Positions 1-6,981 of a stretch of 54,200 nt of DNA are shown here, piece by piece. The DNA lies in IMG/VR virus record IMGVR_UViG_3300030098_002293, positions 1 through 54,200 of that record, one strand, 5' to 3'. Position numbers and translations under genes: made by a program. The notes beneath the pieces are model-generated. The model was not told the origin of the DNA, did no database searches, and saw only the letters and a list, made by a program, of their open reading frames with translations. How positions within the stretch are numbered: the stretch's first letter is position 1; each line of letters starts with the position of its first letter. The DNA comes from a virus.

Positions 1-1281
1 GTTAAATATAGAGATGGTAGAAAAAACTTCAAGCTTTATAAAGGCGCTGAAAAAGTATTTTATAATATCAACAGTATCGTAGGGTATGACACTTGCGTAA
101 TAACTGAAGGTGAAATGGATGTGTTAGCATTACATGAAGCCGGTATTAAGAATGCTATTTCAGTTCCTAACGGAGCTACGTTAAACAATAATAATTTAGA
201 TTACTTAGATAATTGTATTGATTATTTTGATGACAAGACTAGAGTAATATTAGCGGTAGACCAAGATGAGCCTGGTCAAATGTTACAAAAGGAATTAGTA
301 AGAAGACTTGGAGCAGAAGTTTGTTATCTTGTTGATTTCCATGGAGAAAAAGACGCTAATGATTATTTATTAAAGCATGGTGCAGATTCACTTAAGAATG
401 CTATACACAGCGCAAGACCTGTACCGCTAGAGAATGTATCAACATTAAAAGATATAGAAGATGAACTTAAAGATTTTGTTAAGAATGGTTTTAAACCTGG
501 TTTTCAAGTGGGATTATCCAATTTTGATAACATATTTAGTACTTATACTGGTCAGTTTATTACAGTTACAGGTATACCTAGCTCTGGTAAATCTGATTTT
601 GTAGACCAAATGGTAGTTGGTTATAATGCTAACTATGGTTGGAAGACTGCTTTTGCTAGTCCTGAGAACCAACCTACATATCTACACGCCCATAAACTAA
701 TGAGGAAGACATGGCAAGATATGCCATCAGCTGGAGATATAGGTGGTGGAAAATGGAATGAGGTGGCTGACCATGTTAATGATAACTATTTCTTTATTGA
801 TATGGATAAATATAGTTTAGAGTCTGTATTACGTAAAGGTGCTGAACTTGTGAAACGTAAGGGTATTAAATGTCTTGTTATAGACCCATTTAATAAGATT
901 AGAGACACAAACGCAGTATCAGATGATGTAAACCGTTATACAATGGATTATCTAGCTAAAATTGAAACTTTTTGTAAGAAATATGATGTGTTAGTTTTTA
1001 TTGTAGCACACCCAACTAAAATGTATAAAGGAAATGATGGAAAAATTGAAGAGCCTACTATGTATAATATCAAAGGAGGTGGTGAATGGTACGATGCTTC
1101 GTATCATGGACTTTTGGTGCATCGAGATTACGACGCTAAAACCACTAAGGTTAAAGTACTTAAAGTTAAATTCCAAAACCTCGGTGAAAACGGCGCTGAA
1201 TCTCATTTTACTTGGGAACCTCGTTCTGGTAGCTTTATACCTGAGCAAGTTGTAGAGGTTGAAGATATGCCCTGGGAATAA
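1..1281 (+). CDS. TOPRIM primase-helicase (T7 gp4/Twinkle-like), 5' truncated
   Basis: Open from the first base of the window, so the N-terminus lies outside; 426 residues are visible. The TOPRIM domain shows EGExD at visible residues 36-40 and the DxD pair (VDQD) around 87-89. A RecA-like helicase domain follows, with Walker A (GIPSSGKS, about 191-198), a hydrophobic Walker B strand ending in IDPF (about 291-297) and a downstream FIVAHP motif. This order, TOPRIM then DnaB-like helicase, is that of bifunctional phage primase-helicases acting at the fork; any zinc-binding primase part would be upstream and is not visible. The stop codon overlaps the next ATG by one base, so translational coupling is likely. 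An in-frame ATG at 115 would split the TOPRIM motif and is not the true start. Confidence 0.9.
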   Translation, partial: VKYRDGRKNFKLYKGAEKVFYNINSIVGYDTCVITEGEMDVLALHEAGIKNAISVPNGATLNNNNLDYLDNCIDYFDDKTRVILAVDQDEPGQMLQKELVRRLGAEVCYLVDFHGEKDANDYLLKHGADSLKNAIHSARPVPLENVSTLKDIEDELKDFVKNGFKPGFQVGLSNFDNIFSTYTGQFITVTGIPSSGKSDFVDQMVVGYNANYGWKTAFASPENQPTYLHAHKLMRKTWQDMPSAGDIGGGKWNEVADHVNDNYFFIDMDKYSLESVLRKGAELVKRKGIKCLVIDPFNKIRDTNAVSDDVNRYTMDYLAKIETFCKKYDVLVFIVAHPTKMYKGNDGKIEEPTMYNIKGGGEWYDASYHGLLVHRDYDAKTTKVKVLKVKFQNLGENGAESHFTWEPRSGSFIPEQVVEVEDMPWE

Positions 1282-1553
1282 TGGCTTGGAAAAGATGGGA
1301 TAAATCCCCAAGAAAAAGTAATCCAAAAAGGTCATGGAGTCCTGAAGAAATGAAAATGGTTGGATTTGTTATAAGTAAAGGAATTAAAATAGGAATTAGT
1401 CCTGATTTTAAACACAATTTACATCATTGGCAGATAGATATAAAAATTGGTAACGGTAAAGTACATACCGATCCTAATAGATATAGTGATGAAGATGTAC
1501 ACGAGAATGTAATTAAATATTATAAATACTATTATGAAAAATATAGAGACTGA
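1281..1553 (+). CDS. hypothetical small basic protein
   Basis: A 90-residue, Lys/Tyr/Trp-rich protein whose ATG shares its A with the stop codon of the primase-helicase gene. The N-terminus is basic (KRWDKSPRKSNPKRSW) and is followed by an SPEEMKMV segment and a helical end rich in Tyr and Glu. I recognise no catalytic motif or membrane segment. Its position between helicase and a nucleotide-modifying enzyme makes a replication accessory role plausible, but nothing in the sequence proves it. It overlaps the next gene by 20 bases, consistent with a tightly packed operon. Confidence 0.7.
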   Translation: MAWKRWDKSPRKSNPKRSWSPEEMKMVGFVISKGIKIGISPDFKHNLHHWQIDIKIGNGKVHTDPNRYSDEDVHENVIKYYKYYYEKYRD

Positions 1554-2190
1554 ATTTTGGAATGCTGATGAAGCGTTTAGATATTTTTATAAAACAATAA
1601 GTAAACACGGTAGAAAATTTGCTGATACGAGAGCTTTGTTCAATATAGGTTTTACTATACACAAACCTGAAATGAGAATGATCCCAACAGAGTTTAGAAA
1701 ATGGAATCATGAATATGCCAAAGCTGAATGGCAATGGTATTTATCTGGTGATAAAAATATTAAAAAGCTAGGTGAAATATATGGTAAAGTACCTCCTATA
1801 TGGGAGCGTATGGCAGATGTTAATGGCGACGTTAATTCTAACTATGGTTATCAATGGAAGCGTAACCAACAAATAGATTATATAGTTGGGTTACTTAAAA
1901 CTGAAAAACATACTAGACAAGCAGCAATATCTATATACGATGGTAAGGAATGGGAAAGGTATAAGCACGATACACCATGTACTTATGCTGTTCAATTCAC
2001 AAATGTAGAAAATAGATTAAATATGTGCGTAACTATGCGTAGTAATGATTTGTGGTATGGATTTTGTAATGACCAATATCAATTCTCTAAATTACAAGAA
2101 TTGGTTTGTAAAAGAACAGGACTAGACATGGGTAGTTATTTCCACTTTGCACACAACTTACATATTTACTCAAATAAATTAGGATTATGA
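1534..2190 (+). CDS. thymidylate synthase family enzyme, probable dCMP hydroxymethylase/methylase
   Basis: This 218-residue protein carries the thymidylate synthase fold signatures: a YGYQW segment (104-108), the first Arg of the phosphate-binding pair (R128 in TRQ), catalytic Cys149 in TPCTYAVQF, phosphate-binding R169-S170-N171-D172, and H210-x-Y212, which contact the sugar. Aligned without gaps from the RSxD motif (DVFLGLPFN in E. coli ThyA against DLWYGFCND here), the pyrimidine-discriminating Asn177 of ThyA is Asp180. Asp at this site is the known hallmark of T4-type dCMP hydroxymethylase, while Asn fits dUMP. I therefore infer a dCMP substrate, with methylene-tetrahydrofolate as one-carbon donor. 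Whether it makes 5-hydroxymethyl- or 5-methyl-dCMP cannot be told. It is shorter than ThyA (264). It overlaps genes on both sides. Confidence 0.82.
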   Translation: MKNIETEFWNADEAFRYFYKTISKHGRKFADTRALFNIGFTIHKPEMRMIPTEFRKWNHEYAKAEWQWYLSGDKNIKKLGEIYGKVPPIWERMADVNGDVNSNYGYQWKRNQQIDYIVGLLKTEKHTRQAAISIYDGKEWERYKHDTPCTYAVQFTNVENRLNMCVTMRSNDLWYGFCNDQYQFSKLQELVCKRTGLDMGSYFHFAHNLHIYSNKLGL

Positions 2191-3053
2191 CATATTACTT
2201 ATATCACATACCAGGAAAGAAAATCGGAGTAACTCGTGATTTAAAAGAAAGAGTTGAACGTCAACAAGGTTATGAACCAGGTGAATATGGAGTGTTAACT
2301 CAAACAGATGATATTGATTTAATATCAAGACTTGAATTAAAACTACAAGAAGCTTATGGTTATAGAGTTGATGAGGTACCTTATAATAAACTTAAATTTA
2401 ATAATAACAATATGAATATAAATATAACAGAAATGACGACAACGTTTCCCTGTCCAGTCAATAAACTAAAAGGACAACTTATGGATAATAAAGGAATGTC
2501 TTGGGAAACAGATCACGGAAGTTGTGTTATAACAGATAAATCTATTGGGTGGATAATGGATAACGTTAAGACATCTCAATATACTCAAGATAGATGTTAT
2601 ATATACAACAAAGCTTTTGCTAGATGGTTTGATAATAATAATGCTTATAATAATATGTTTGACAATGCTAAACAAATGAATGAAGTTGAAGCTAAAAGAA
2701 ATGGTACTTTAACTGGAGCTTTAGCACCAACAGGTATTAGACAAAATGGTATTGAAATACCACAAACTCATTTTGACTTAATTAGAAAATGGGCTAGCAA
2801 AAGAGGTTTATATAAAAAGGGAGATCCTAAAACACAAGCGCTAAAACTAGTTGAAGAAGTTGGTGAAACATGTAGAGCTATATTAAAAGGCAATCAAAAA
2901 GATATCGAAGATGGTATAGGTGATGCTGTAGTTGTATTAACTAATTTAGCCCATTTATGCAATACAGATATAGAGCATTGTATTGAATTAGCTTATAACG
3001 AAATAAAAGATAGAACAGGTAAAATGGATAACGGAACATTTAAAAAAGATTAA
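2187..3053 (+). CDS. GIY-YIG-like N-terminal domain fused to MazG-like nucleotide pyrophosphohydrolase
   Basis: 288 residues; the ATG overlaps the preceding stop by four bases (ATGA). Residues about 195-285 form a MazG-like all-alpha NTP pyrophosphohydrolase. The metal-binding EExxE is E223-E224-E227, followed by a second acidic pair E241-D242...D246 before a hydrophobic helix. Such enzymes hydrolyse (d)NTPs to monophosphates, here presumably trimming unwanted nucleotides. Residues 1-65 (YYLYHIPGKKIGVTRDLKERV and on) resemble a GIY-YIG nuclease core, with Tyr/His, IGVT and an Arg on the following helix, but the match is partial and catalytic competence is uncertain. The middle (about 75-190) is Asn-rich and unrecognised. 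The MazG assignment is firm; the N-terminal one is tentative. Confidence 0.8.
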   Translation: MTYYLYHIPGKKIGVTRDLKERVERQQGYEPGEYGVLTQTDDIDLISRLELKLQEAYGYRVDEVPYNKLKFNNNNMNINITEMTTTFPCPVNKLKGQLMDNKGMSWETDHGSCVITDKSIGWIMDNVKTSQYTQDRCYIYNKAFARWFDNNNAYNNMFDNAKQMNEVEAKRNGTLTGALAPTGIRQNGIEIPQTHFDLIRKWASKRGLYKKGDPKTQALKLVEEVGETCRAILKGNQKDIEDGIGDAVVVLTNLAHLCNTDIEHCIELAYNEIKDRTGKMDNGTFKKD

Positions 3054-3055
3054 TT

Positions 3056-3367
3056 ATGTCAAGTAGAGAAATATATGATGCTAAAAATGGAATAGCTATA
3101 AGAAAATCTTATGGTTTTAGAGACCCAGTTGTTAAAAATGTGGTCGATAAGTTTGTTGATCGTTCTGATGTTGGTTTTGCTAAATACGAACAAACGTTAG
3201 ATGATGAACGTAGACTTAAAATGAAAGGTCTTCAAAAGTATTTAAACGATATTCAAGAAGAGTTAATGGACGCTGTGCTATACATACAAGCAGCACGTGA
3301 CGAACTTCAAGATTTATCTGAAGAAGCTTTGATTGATAAAATCAAATATGATGAGGAAGAAATATAA
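3056..3367 (+). CDS. putative all-alpha NTP pyrophosphohydrolase (dATP/dGTP diphosphohydrolase-like)
   Basis: A 103-residue helical, acidic protein starting three bases after the MazG fusion. The core pattern, a KYEQTLDD segment followed by LQKYLNDIQEELMDAVLYIQ, resembles small phage NTP pyrophosphohydrolases of the MazG/MazZ type, in which a KYGxTL-like segment precedes a metal-binding EExxDA helix. Here the candidate metal ligands are the two Glu and the Asp of EELMD. If right, the phage has two adjacent pyrophosphohydrolases, suggesting active pool shaping beside the TS-family enzyme and ribonucleotide reductase. No purine-specific partner such as PurZ is visible in the window. The family call rests on motif resemblance only. 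Confidence 0.6.
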   Translation: MSSREIYDAKNGIAIRKSYGFRDPVVKNVVDKFVDRSDVGFAKYEQTLDDERRLKMKGLQKYLNDIQEELMDAVLYIQAARDELQDLSEEALIDKIKYDEEEI

Positions 3368-3797
3368 AAGAAAAAAGGGTCCTGTCAGAAGTAAGAAAGT
3401 TACTTTTGATGGGATTCAGTTCGCATCTGGTTTAGAAAAATATATGTATATAGCTTTAAAGAAAGCTAAAATAAAAGCTAAATATGAAGGGGCTACATTT
3501 GTACTGCAAGAAGATTTTAAGTTTGACATAGATTCTTATGAACGACAAGCTAACGGAAAAGGTGATATGGTTAATAGAGGGCAAAAAAAGATACAAAATA
3601 TTAAATACACACCTGATTTCGTAAGTGATTCATTTATAATAGAATGCAAGGGTAGAGCAAATGAATCTTTCCCAATTCGTTGGAAAATGTTTAAAAAATA
3701 TGTAAAAGAACATTTAAAACATGTAACTCTATATAAGCCTCAGAACCAAAAAGAATGCGATCAAGTAATTGAATTAATAACTAAAAAAATTAAATAA
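3348..3797 (+). CDS. PD-(D/E)XK nuclease, DUF1064-like
   Basis: The start chosen is ATG at 3348 (a second ATG follows at 3351), giving 149 residues; an upstream TTG at 3333 is less likely. The protein begins very basic (MMRKKYKRKKGPVRSKK). It then shows an FASGLEKYMY segment with a Glu on an early helix, and the core YTPDFV...FIIECKG, that is PD followed by a hydrophobic strand and ExK. This is the layout of DUF1064-type phage nucleases in the PD-(D/E)XK superfamily, often thought to resolve branched DNA or degrade host DNA, with Mg2+ as cofactor. The gene overlaps its upstream neighbour by 20 bases and sits in the replication operon. Substrate specificity cannot be read from sequence. Confidence 0.72.
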   Translation: MMRKKYKRKKGPVRSKKVTFDGIQFASGLEKYMYIALKKAKIKAKYEGATFVLQEDFKFDIDSYERQANGKGDMVNRGQKKIQNIKYTPDFVSDSFIIECKGRANESFPIRWKMFKKYVKEHLKHVTLYKPQNQKECDQVIELITKKIK

Positions 3798-3798
3798 A
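3778..3798 (+). promoter_or_regulatory. A-rich leader with TAACTAAAA motif before the 43-residue gene
   Basis: TAACTAAAAAAATTA lies 21 bases upstream of the ATG at 3799, inside the end of the nuclease gene. Near-identical leaders precede the genes at 5820 and 6245. There is no GA-rich Shine-Dalgarno sequence. Function as a translation-initiation element is inference from recurrence. Confidence 0.4.
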
Positions 3799-3930
3799 AT
3801 GAAAGATTGGGAATTCAGTGTAGGGTTCTACCCGGGGATACTATTCGGATTTAGAACTTACACAGAGGTTAATAAAAGAAACCATGTAGTCTATTTACCG
3901 TTTGTAGATTTTTGTATAACTTTAAAATAG
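3799..3930 (+). CDS. small conserved-looking phage protein, 43 residues
   Basis: An open frame of 43 codons fills the gap between the nuclease and ribonucleotide reductase genes. It starts MKDWEFSVGFYPGILFGFRT and ends in VVYLPFVDFCITLK. It begins two bases after the upstream stop and ends five bases before the reductase ATG, exactly the packing expected of a real gene. It is aromatic and hydrophobic with a single Cys and no charged N-terminal signal; it may be membrane-associated or a small binding protein. I recall similar YPGILFG-type short proteins near nucleotide-metabolism genes of marine phages, but I cannot name a function. Confidence 0.6.
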   Translation: MKDWEFSVGFYPGILFGFRTYTEVNKRNHVVYLPFVDFCITLK

Positions 3931-3935
3931 AATAT

Positions 3936-5798
3936 ATGAGTTTAAATAATAAAATACTATCTGATATAACAGTGCACATGAAGTATGCTAAGTATATCCC
4001 AGAATTACAAAGAAGAGAAACTTGGGAAGAATTAGTTACTCGTAATAAAGAAATGCACAAGCGTAGATACCCTGAATTAATAGATGATATAGAAACGTTT
4101 TATAGATACGTTTATAAAAAGAAAGTTTTACCATCTATGAGAAGTTTACAATTTGGAGGTAAACCCATTGAAATTTCACCTAATAGACTTTATAACTGCG
4201 CTTTTTTACCTATTGACCATATTGATGCTTTTCCTGAAGTAATGTTTTTATTACTATCAGGATGTGGTGTTGGTTATTCTGTACAACAACACAATATAAA
4301 AAAGCTTCCTGAGGTCATAAAGCCTCACAGCAAAAGAACAAGAAGGTTTGTAATAGGAGACTCAATAGAAGGATGGTCAGATGCAATAAAAGTTTTAATC
4401 AAGTCTTATTTGGGCTCTAAGAGATCATCTAAGATCAAATTTGATTATTCTGATATTAGACCTAAGGGAGCACGTCTCGTGACCTCTGGAGGAAAGGCAC
4501 CTGGACCGCAACCACTAAAAGAATGTATTGTAAAAATTAAAGGAATATTAGAAAATAAAGAAGATGGGGAAAAATTATCGTCAGTGGAAGTCCACGATAT
4601 TATATGCCATATTGCCGACGCAGTATTGGCAGGCGGTATCAGGCGCGCAGCACTTATATCGCTCTTTTCGGCTTATGATGAAGAAATGATAGCGTGCAAG
4701 TCTGGTTCTTGGTGGGAAACAAACCCACAAAGAGGTAGAGCAAATAATTCAGCTGTTTTAATGAGACATAAAGTTACTAAAGATTTCTTTATGAATTTAT
4801 GGAAACGAATTGAATTATCTGGATCTGGCGAACCAGGAATATATTTAAATAATGATAAAGATTGGGGGACTAATCCTTGTTGTGAAATAGCATTACGTCC
4901 ATTCCAATTTTGTAACCTATGCGAAGTAAATGTTTCAGATGTAGAAACTCAAGAGGAGTTAAATAACAGAGTCACTGCAGCTGCTTTTATAGGAACATTA
5001 CAAGCTGGTTACACTGACTTTCATTATCTAAGAGAAGTTTGGCAAGAGACCACTGAAAAAGATGCTCTTATAGGAGTGTCAATGACAGGTATAGCCTCTG
5101 GTAAAGTTCTTGAGTTAGATATGAAAGAAGCTGCTAAGCAAGTAAAAATAATTAATACAACCGTAGCTAAATCTATAGGTATTAATAAAGCTGCTAGATG
5201 TACAACTGTAAAACCAGCTGGAACAACTAGCTTGGTATTAGGGACTAGCTCAGGTATACATGCTTGGCACAATAAATACTATATACGTAGAATTCGTGTA
5301 GGTAAAAATGAAGCAATTTATAGTTATCTTGCTATACACCATCCAGAATTATTAGAGGATGATTTCTTTAGACCACACGATACTGCAATTATTAGTATTC
5401 CACAAGCTTCACCAAAAGGTTCTATAGTTAGAACAGAATCTGCTTTTGATCTTTTAGAAAGAGTTAAAAAAGTAGCTAAACAGTGGGTTAAAGAGGGTCA
5501 CAGAGTTGGGTCTAATACTCATAATGTTTCTGCTACAATATCTTTAAAAGATAATGATTGGGAAAAAGCTGGTGAATGGATGTGGAAAAACAGAGACCAT
5601 TATAACGGACTTTCCGTTTTACCATATGATGGCGGTACATATACTCAAGCTCCATTTGAGGATATAACAAAACGGAAATATAACGAAATGACTAAAACTT
5701 TGCAAGAGGTTAATTTATCAAAAATAGTAGAAGTTGAAGATAATACTGACTTATCTGGTGAATTAGCTTGTGCGGGTGGAAGTTGTGAAGTAACTTAA
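3936..5798 (+). CDS. class II (adenosylcobalamin-dependent) ribonucleotide reductase
   Basis: Start set at ATG 3936 (620 residues); a TTG at 3912 would overlap the small upstream gene. Features of monomeric class II enzymes are present. An N-terminal reductive Cys88 lies in YNCAF. The thiyl-radical site N313-P-C315-C-E317 is shortly followed by FCNLCEVN, which supplies the second redox Cys. A DIRPKGARL...GGKAPGP block and a C-terminal Cys pair (C612 and C617 in ACAGGSCE) for re-reduction by thioredoxin-like donors are also visible. The enzyme converts ribonucleotides to deoxyribonucleotides using B12 and needs no small subunit, and none is seen nearby. It would supply dNTPs for phage replication independently of oxygen. 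It is the largest gene of the rightward operon. Confidence 0.93.
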   Translation: MSLNNKILSDITVHMKYAKYIPELQRRETWEELVTRNKEMHKRRYPELIDDIETFYRYVYKKKVLPSMRSLQFGGKPIEISPNRLYNCAFLPIDHIDAFPEVMFLLLSGCGVGYSVQQHNIKKLPEVIKPHSKRTRRFVIGDSIEGWSDAIKVLIKSYLGSKRSSKIKFDYSDIRPKGARLVTSGGKAPGPQPLKECIVKIKGILENKEDGEKLSSVEVHDIICHIADAVLAGGIRRAALISLFSAYDEEMIACKSGSWWETNPQRGRANNSAVLMRHKVTKDFFMNLWKRIELSGSGEPGIYLNNDKDWGTNPCCEIALRPFQFCNLCEVNVSDVETQEELNNRVTAAAFIGTLQAGYTDFHYLREVWQETTEKDALIGVSMTGIASGKVLELDMKEAAKQVKIINTTVAKSIGINKAARCTTVKPAGTTSLVLGTSSGIHAWHNKYYIRRIRVGKNEAIYSYLAIHHPELLEDDFFRPHDTAIISIPQASPKGSIVRTESAFDLLERVKKVAKQWVKEGHRVGSNTHNVSATISLKDNDWEKAGEWMWKNRDHYNGLSVLPYDGGTYTQAPFEDITKRKYNEMTKTLQEVNLSKIVEVEDNTDLSGELACAGGSCEVT

Positions 5799-5802
5799 TT
5801 AT

Positions 5803-5819
5803 TAACTAAAAAAATTATT
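5803..5819 (+). promoter_or_regulatory. TAACTAAAA leader before exported protein gene
   Basis: TAACTAAAAAAATTATT occupies the 17 bases immediately before the ATG at 5820. It matches the leader upstream of 3799 and, in its first nine bases, that upstream of 6245. No Shine-Dalgarno sequence is present. Role inferred. Confidence 0.4.
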
Positions 5820-6218
5820 ATGAAAAAAATGTTTTTAACAATGGCATTAGCTTTTGCTACGATGTTTGCTTCTGCTCAATTTATGGTTGTAACAACTATA
5901 GACCAACCAGAAGAAGATGCTAAATGGGAAATGTCAAACATAACAGATAACATGGGAATTGGTTATATGTTTAATGACAAAATGACCGTTGGTATTGTAA
6001 AAAGTGGCGAAGAATATGATTTATGGGGTAGATACCAAATGAAATGGGTTTATCTAGCTATGCAAATGCCTACAGAAGAAATGACTGAAAATATGACTTT
6101 TGGAGTTGGATACTCTTTAAGTATTTGGAACAACTTATATGTTGAACCAAGTTATATGATGTCTATGAAAGAAGATTCTGAGGGTAAGTTTAAGATAGGT
6201 TTATCTTATAAATTCTAA
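5820..6218 (+). CDS. exported small outer-membrane beta-barrel-like protein
   Basis: 132 residues with a clear Sec signal peptide (MKKMFLTMALAFATMFASA, likely cleaved before QFM). The mature part alternates polar and hydrophobic residues in strand-like runs (MTVGIVKSG, WVYLAMQMP, MTFGVGYSLSIW, LYVEPSYMMSM) and ends in a terminal Phe (FKIGLSYKF). Such strands with a C-terminal aromatic are typical of outer-membrane barrels; about eight short strands would fit. It sits just downstream of the ribonucleotide reductase and is probably expressed early to mid infection. A role in host envelope modification or superinfection exclusion is possible but unproven. Confidence 0.7.
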   Translation: MKKMFLTMALAFATMFASAQFMVVTTIDQPEEDAKWEMSNITDNMGIGYMFNDKMTVGIVKSGEEYDLWGRYQMKWVYLAMQMPTEEMTENMTFGVGYSLSIWNNLYVEPSYMMSMKEDSEGKFKIGLSYKF

Positions 6219-6227
6219 ATTAATGTT

Positions 6228-6244
6228 TAACTAAAACTTTTAAA
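6228..6244 (+). promoter_or_regulatory. TAACTAAAA leader before one-helix membrane protein gene
   Basis: TAACTAAAACTTTTAAA directly precedes the ATG at 6245, with the same 17-base spacing from motif start to ATG as at 5803. Role inferred from recurrence. Confidence 0.35.
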
Positions 6245-6385
6245 ATGATAGAAAAATTAAAAGAAAACAAAAAAATAGTTGTTATTGTACTTTTTATTCT
6301 TGGAGCCGCGTTAGCTTGGTGGCAAACAAGAGATGCTGAAGAAAAACCAGTAGAAACAACCGTACAAGAAGAAACTATTAAATAA
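6245..6385 (+). CDS. single-pass membrane protein, 46 residues
   Basis: This short frame lies between the barrel-like protein and the histone-like gene. It begins MIEKLKENKK, has one transmembrane helix (IVVIVLFILGAALAWW, residues 11-26) and an acidic tail ending in EETIK. The basic N-terminus and acidic C-terminus predict the tail outside the cytoplasm by the positive-inside rule. It has no recognised family. Its size and shape would suit an antiholin, a small envelope effector or an anchoring peptide; none of these can be chosen from sequence alone. Confidence 0.6.
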   Translation: MIEKLKENKKIVVIVLFILGAALAWWQTRDAEEKPVETTVQEETIK

Positions 6386-6398
6386 TAAATTTAAATAT

Positions 6399-6596
6399 AT
6401 GGAAAATAATAATGTAATCAAATTAATGCAAAACCTAGAAAAAGAATTTATAGCTTCATGTGATGATGCTGAAAGATTTGTTTTAGGTAATAAATCCGCG
6501 GGAACGCGGGTTAGAAAGTATATGCAAAGTATTAAGAAATTAGCTCAAGAAGTTAGAGTTGAAATTCAAGAACAAAAACACGCTGTGTCAGCGTAG
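6399..6596 (+). CDS. histone H1/Hc1-like small DNA-binding protein
   Basis: 65 residues. The segment DAERFVLGNKSAGTRVRKYM followed by QSIKKLAQEVRVEIQE matches the compact Hc1-like histone H1 family common in Bacteroidota: an acidic first helix, a GNKxAGTRxRK turn that contacts DNA, and a Lys/Arg-rich second helix. Unlike chlamydial Hc1 it lacks a long Lys/Ala tail. Such proteins condense or organise DNA; here it could compact phage DNA or interfere with host chromatin. It is the last gene of the rightward unit and is followed directly by a hairpin terminator. Confidence 0.75.
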   Translation: MENNNVIKLMQNLEKEFIASCDDAERFVLGNKSAGTRVRKYMQSIKKLAQEVRVEIQEQKHAVSA

Positions 6597-6616
6597 TATG
6601 CTATACACTAAATTAA

Positions 6617-6649
6617 AAGGGACCATCGAAAGATGATCCCTTTTTTTTT
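6617..6649 (+). terminator. rho-independent terminator of the rightward operon
   Basis: An 11-base stem (AAGGGACCATC / GATGATCCCTT, one C-A mismatch) with a GAAA tetraloop is followed by nine T on the plus strand. It lies 20 bases past the histone-like gene and at the stop codon of the first converging leftward gene, so it separates the two transcription arms. The T run lies on the plus-strand side, so it acts mainly on rightward transcripts. Confidence 0.88.
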
Positions 6650-6980
6650 AAGATATAATAACGTCCACTGTGGGGGTTTGATCTGATACAAGCTTTGTTA
6701 GTTTAATAAATAAACCATGAGTTTTAGGAAAAGATATACATTTTTCTTTTACGAAATCAATATGTAGATTTTCACCTTTAGGTAATAGGTATCCTTTATA
6801 TATATAATAAGTTTTAGCCGCTACACCTCTTTTAGATATAGTACCTACATAGAGATCAACATAAACACCCCAATTTGCATGGGTGTTAGCAATAGAAACA
6901 CCTTTAACACTTATATTTGTTTCAGGTGTTAAAATTTCTGTTGTTAATTCTCCAGATATATTATGTAATAAAGTAGCCAT
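6648..6980 (-). CDS. putative structural/accessory protein
   Basis: 110 residues, starting MATLLHNISGEL, rich in beta-type residues (VYVDLYVG, KTYYIYKGYLLPKGENLHI). It shares the MAT start and general beta-sandwich look of the three proteins encoded just upstream but is shorter and lacks their IGxL...GEW signature. The LLPKGENL segment may occupy the equivalent of the paralogues' LxAGEWMWMP turn. It is the last gene of the leftward arm and ends within the terminator's T run. A virion decoration or tail-fibre accessory role is inferred from context. Confidence 0.65.
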   Translation of the reverse strand: MATLLHNISGELTTEILTPETNISVKGVSIANTHANWGVYVDLYVGTISKRGVAAKTYYIYKGYLLPKGENLHIDFVKEKCISFPKTHGLFIKLTKLVSDQTPTVDVIIS

Positions 6981-6981
6981 T

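Noticed and set aside
3333-3347. TTG start for the nuclease gene
   Set aside because: It would lie deeper in the preceding gene and adds no recognisable sequence; ATG at 3348 or 3351 fits better.
3912-3935. TTG start for the ribonucleotide reductase
   Set aside because: It overlaps the 43-residue gene; ATG at 3936 begins five bases after that gene ends.
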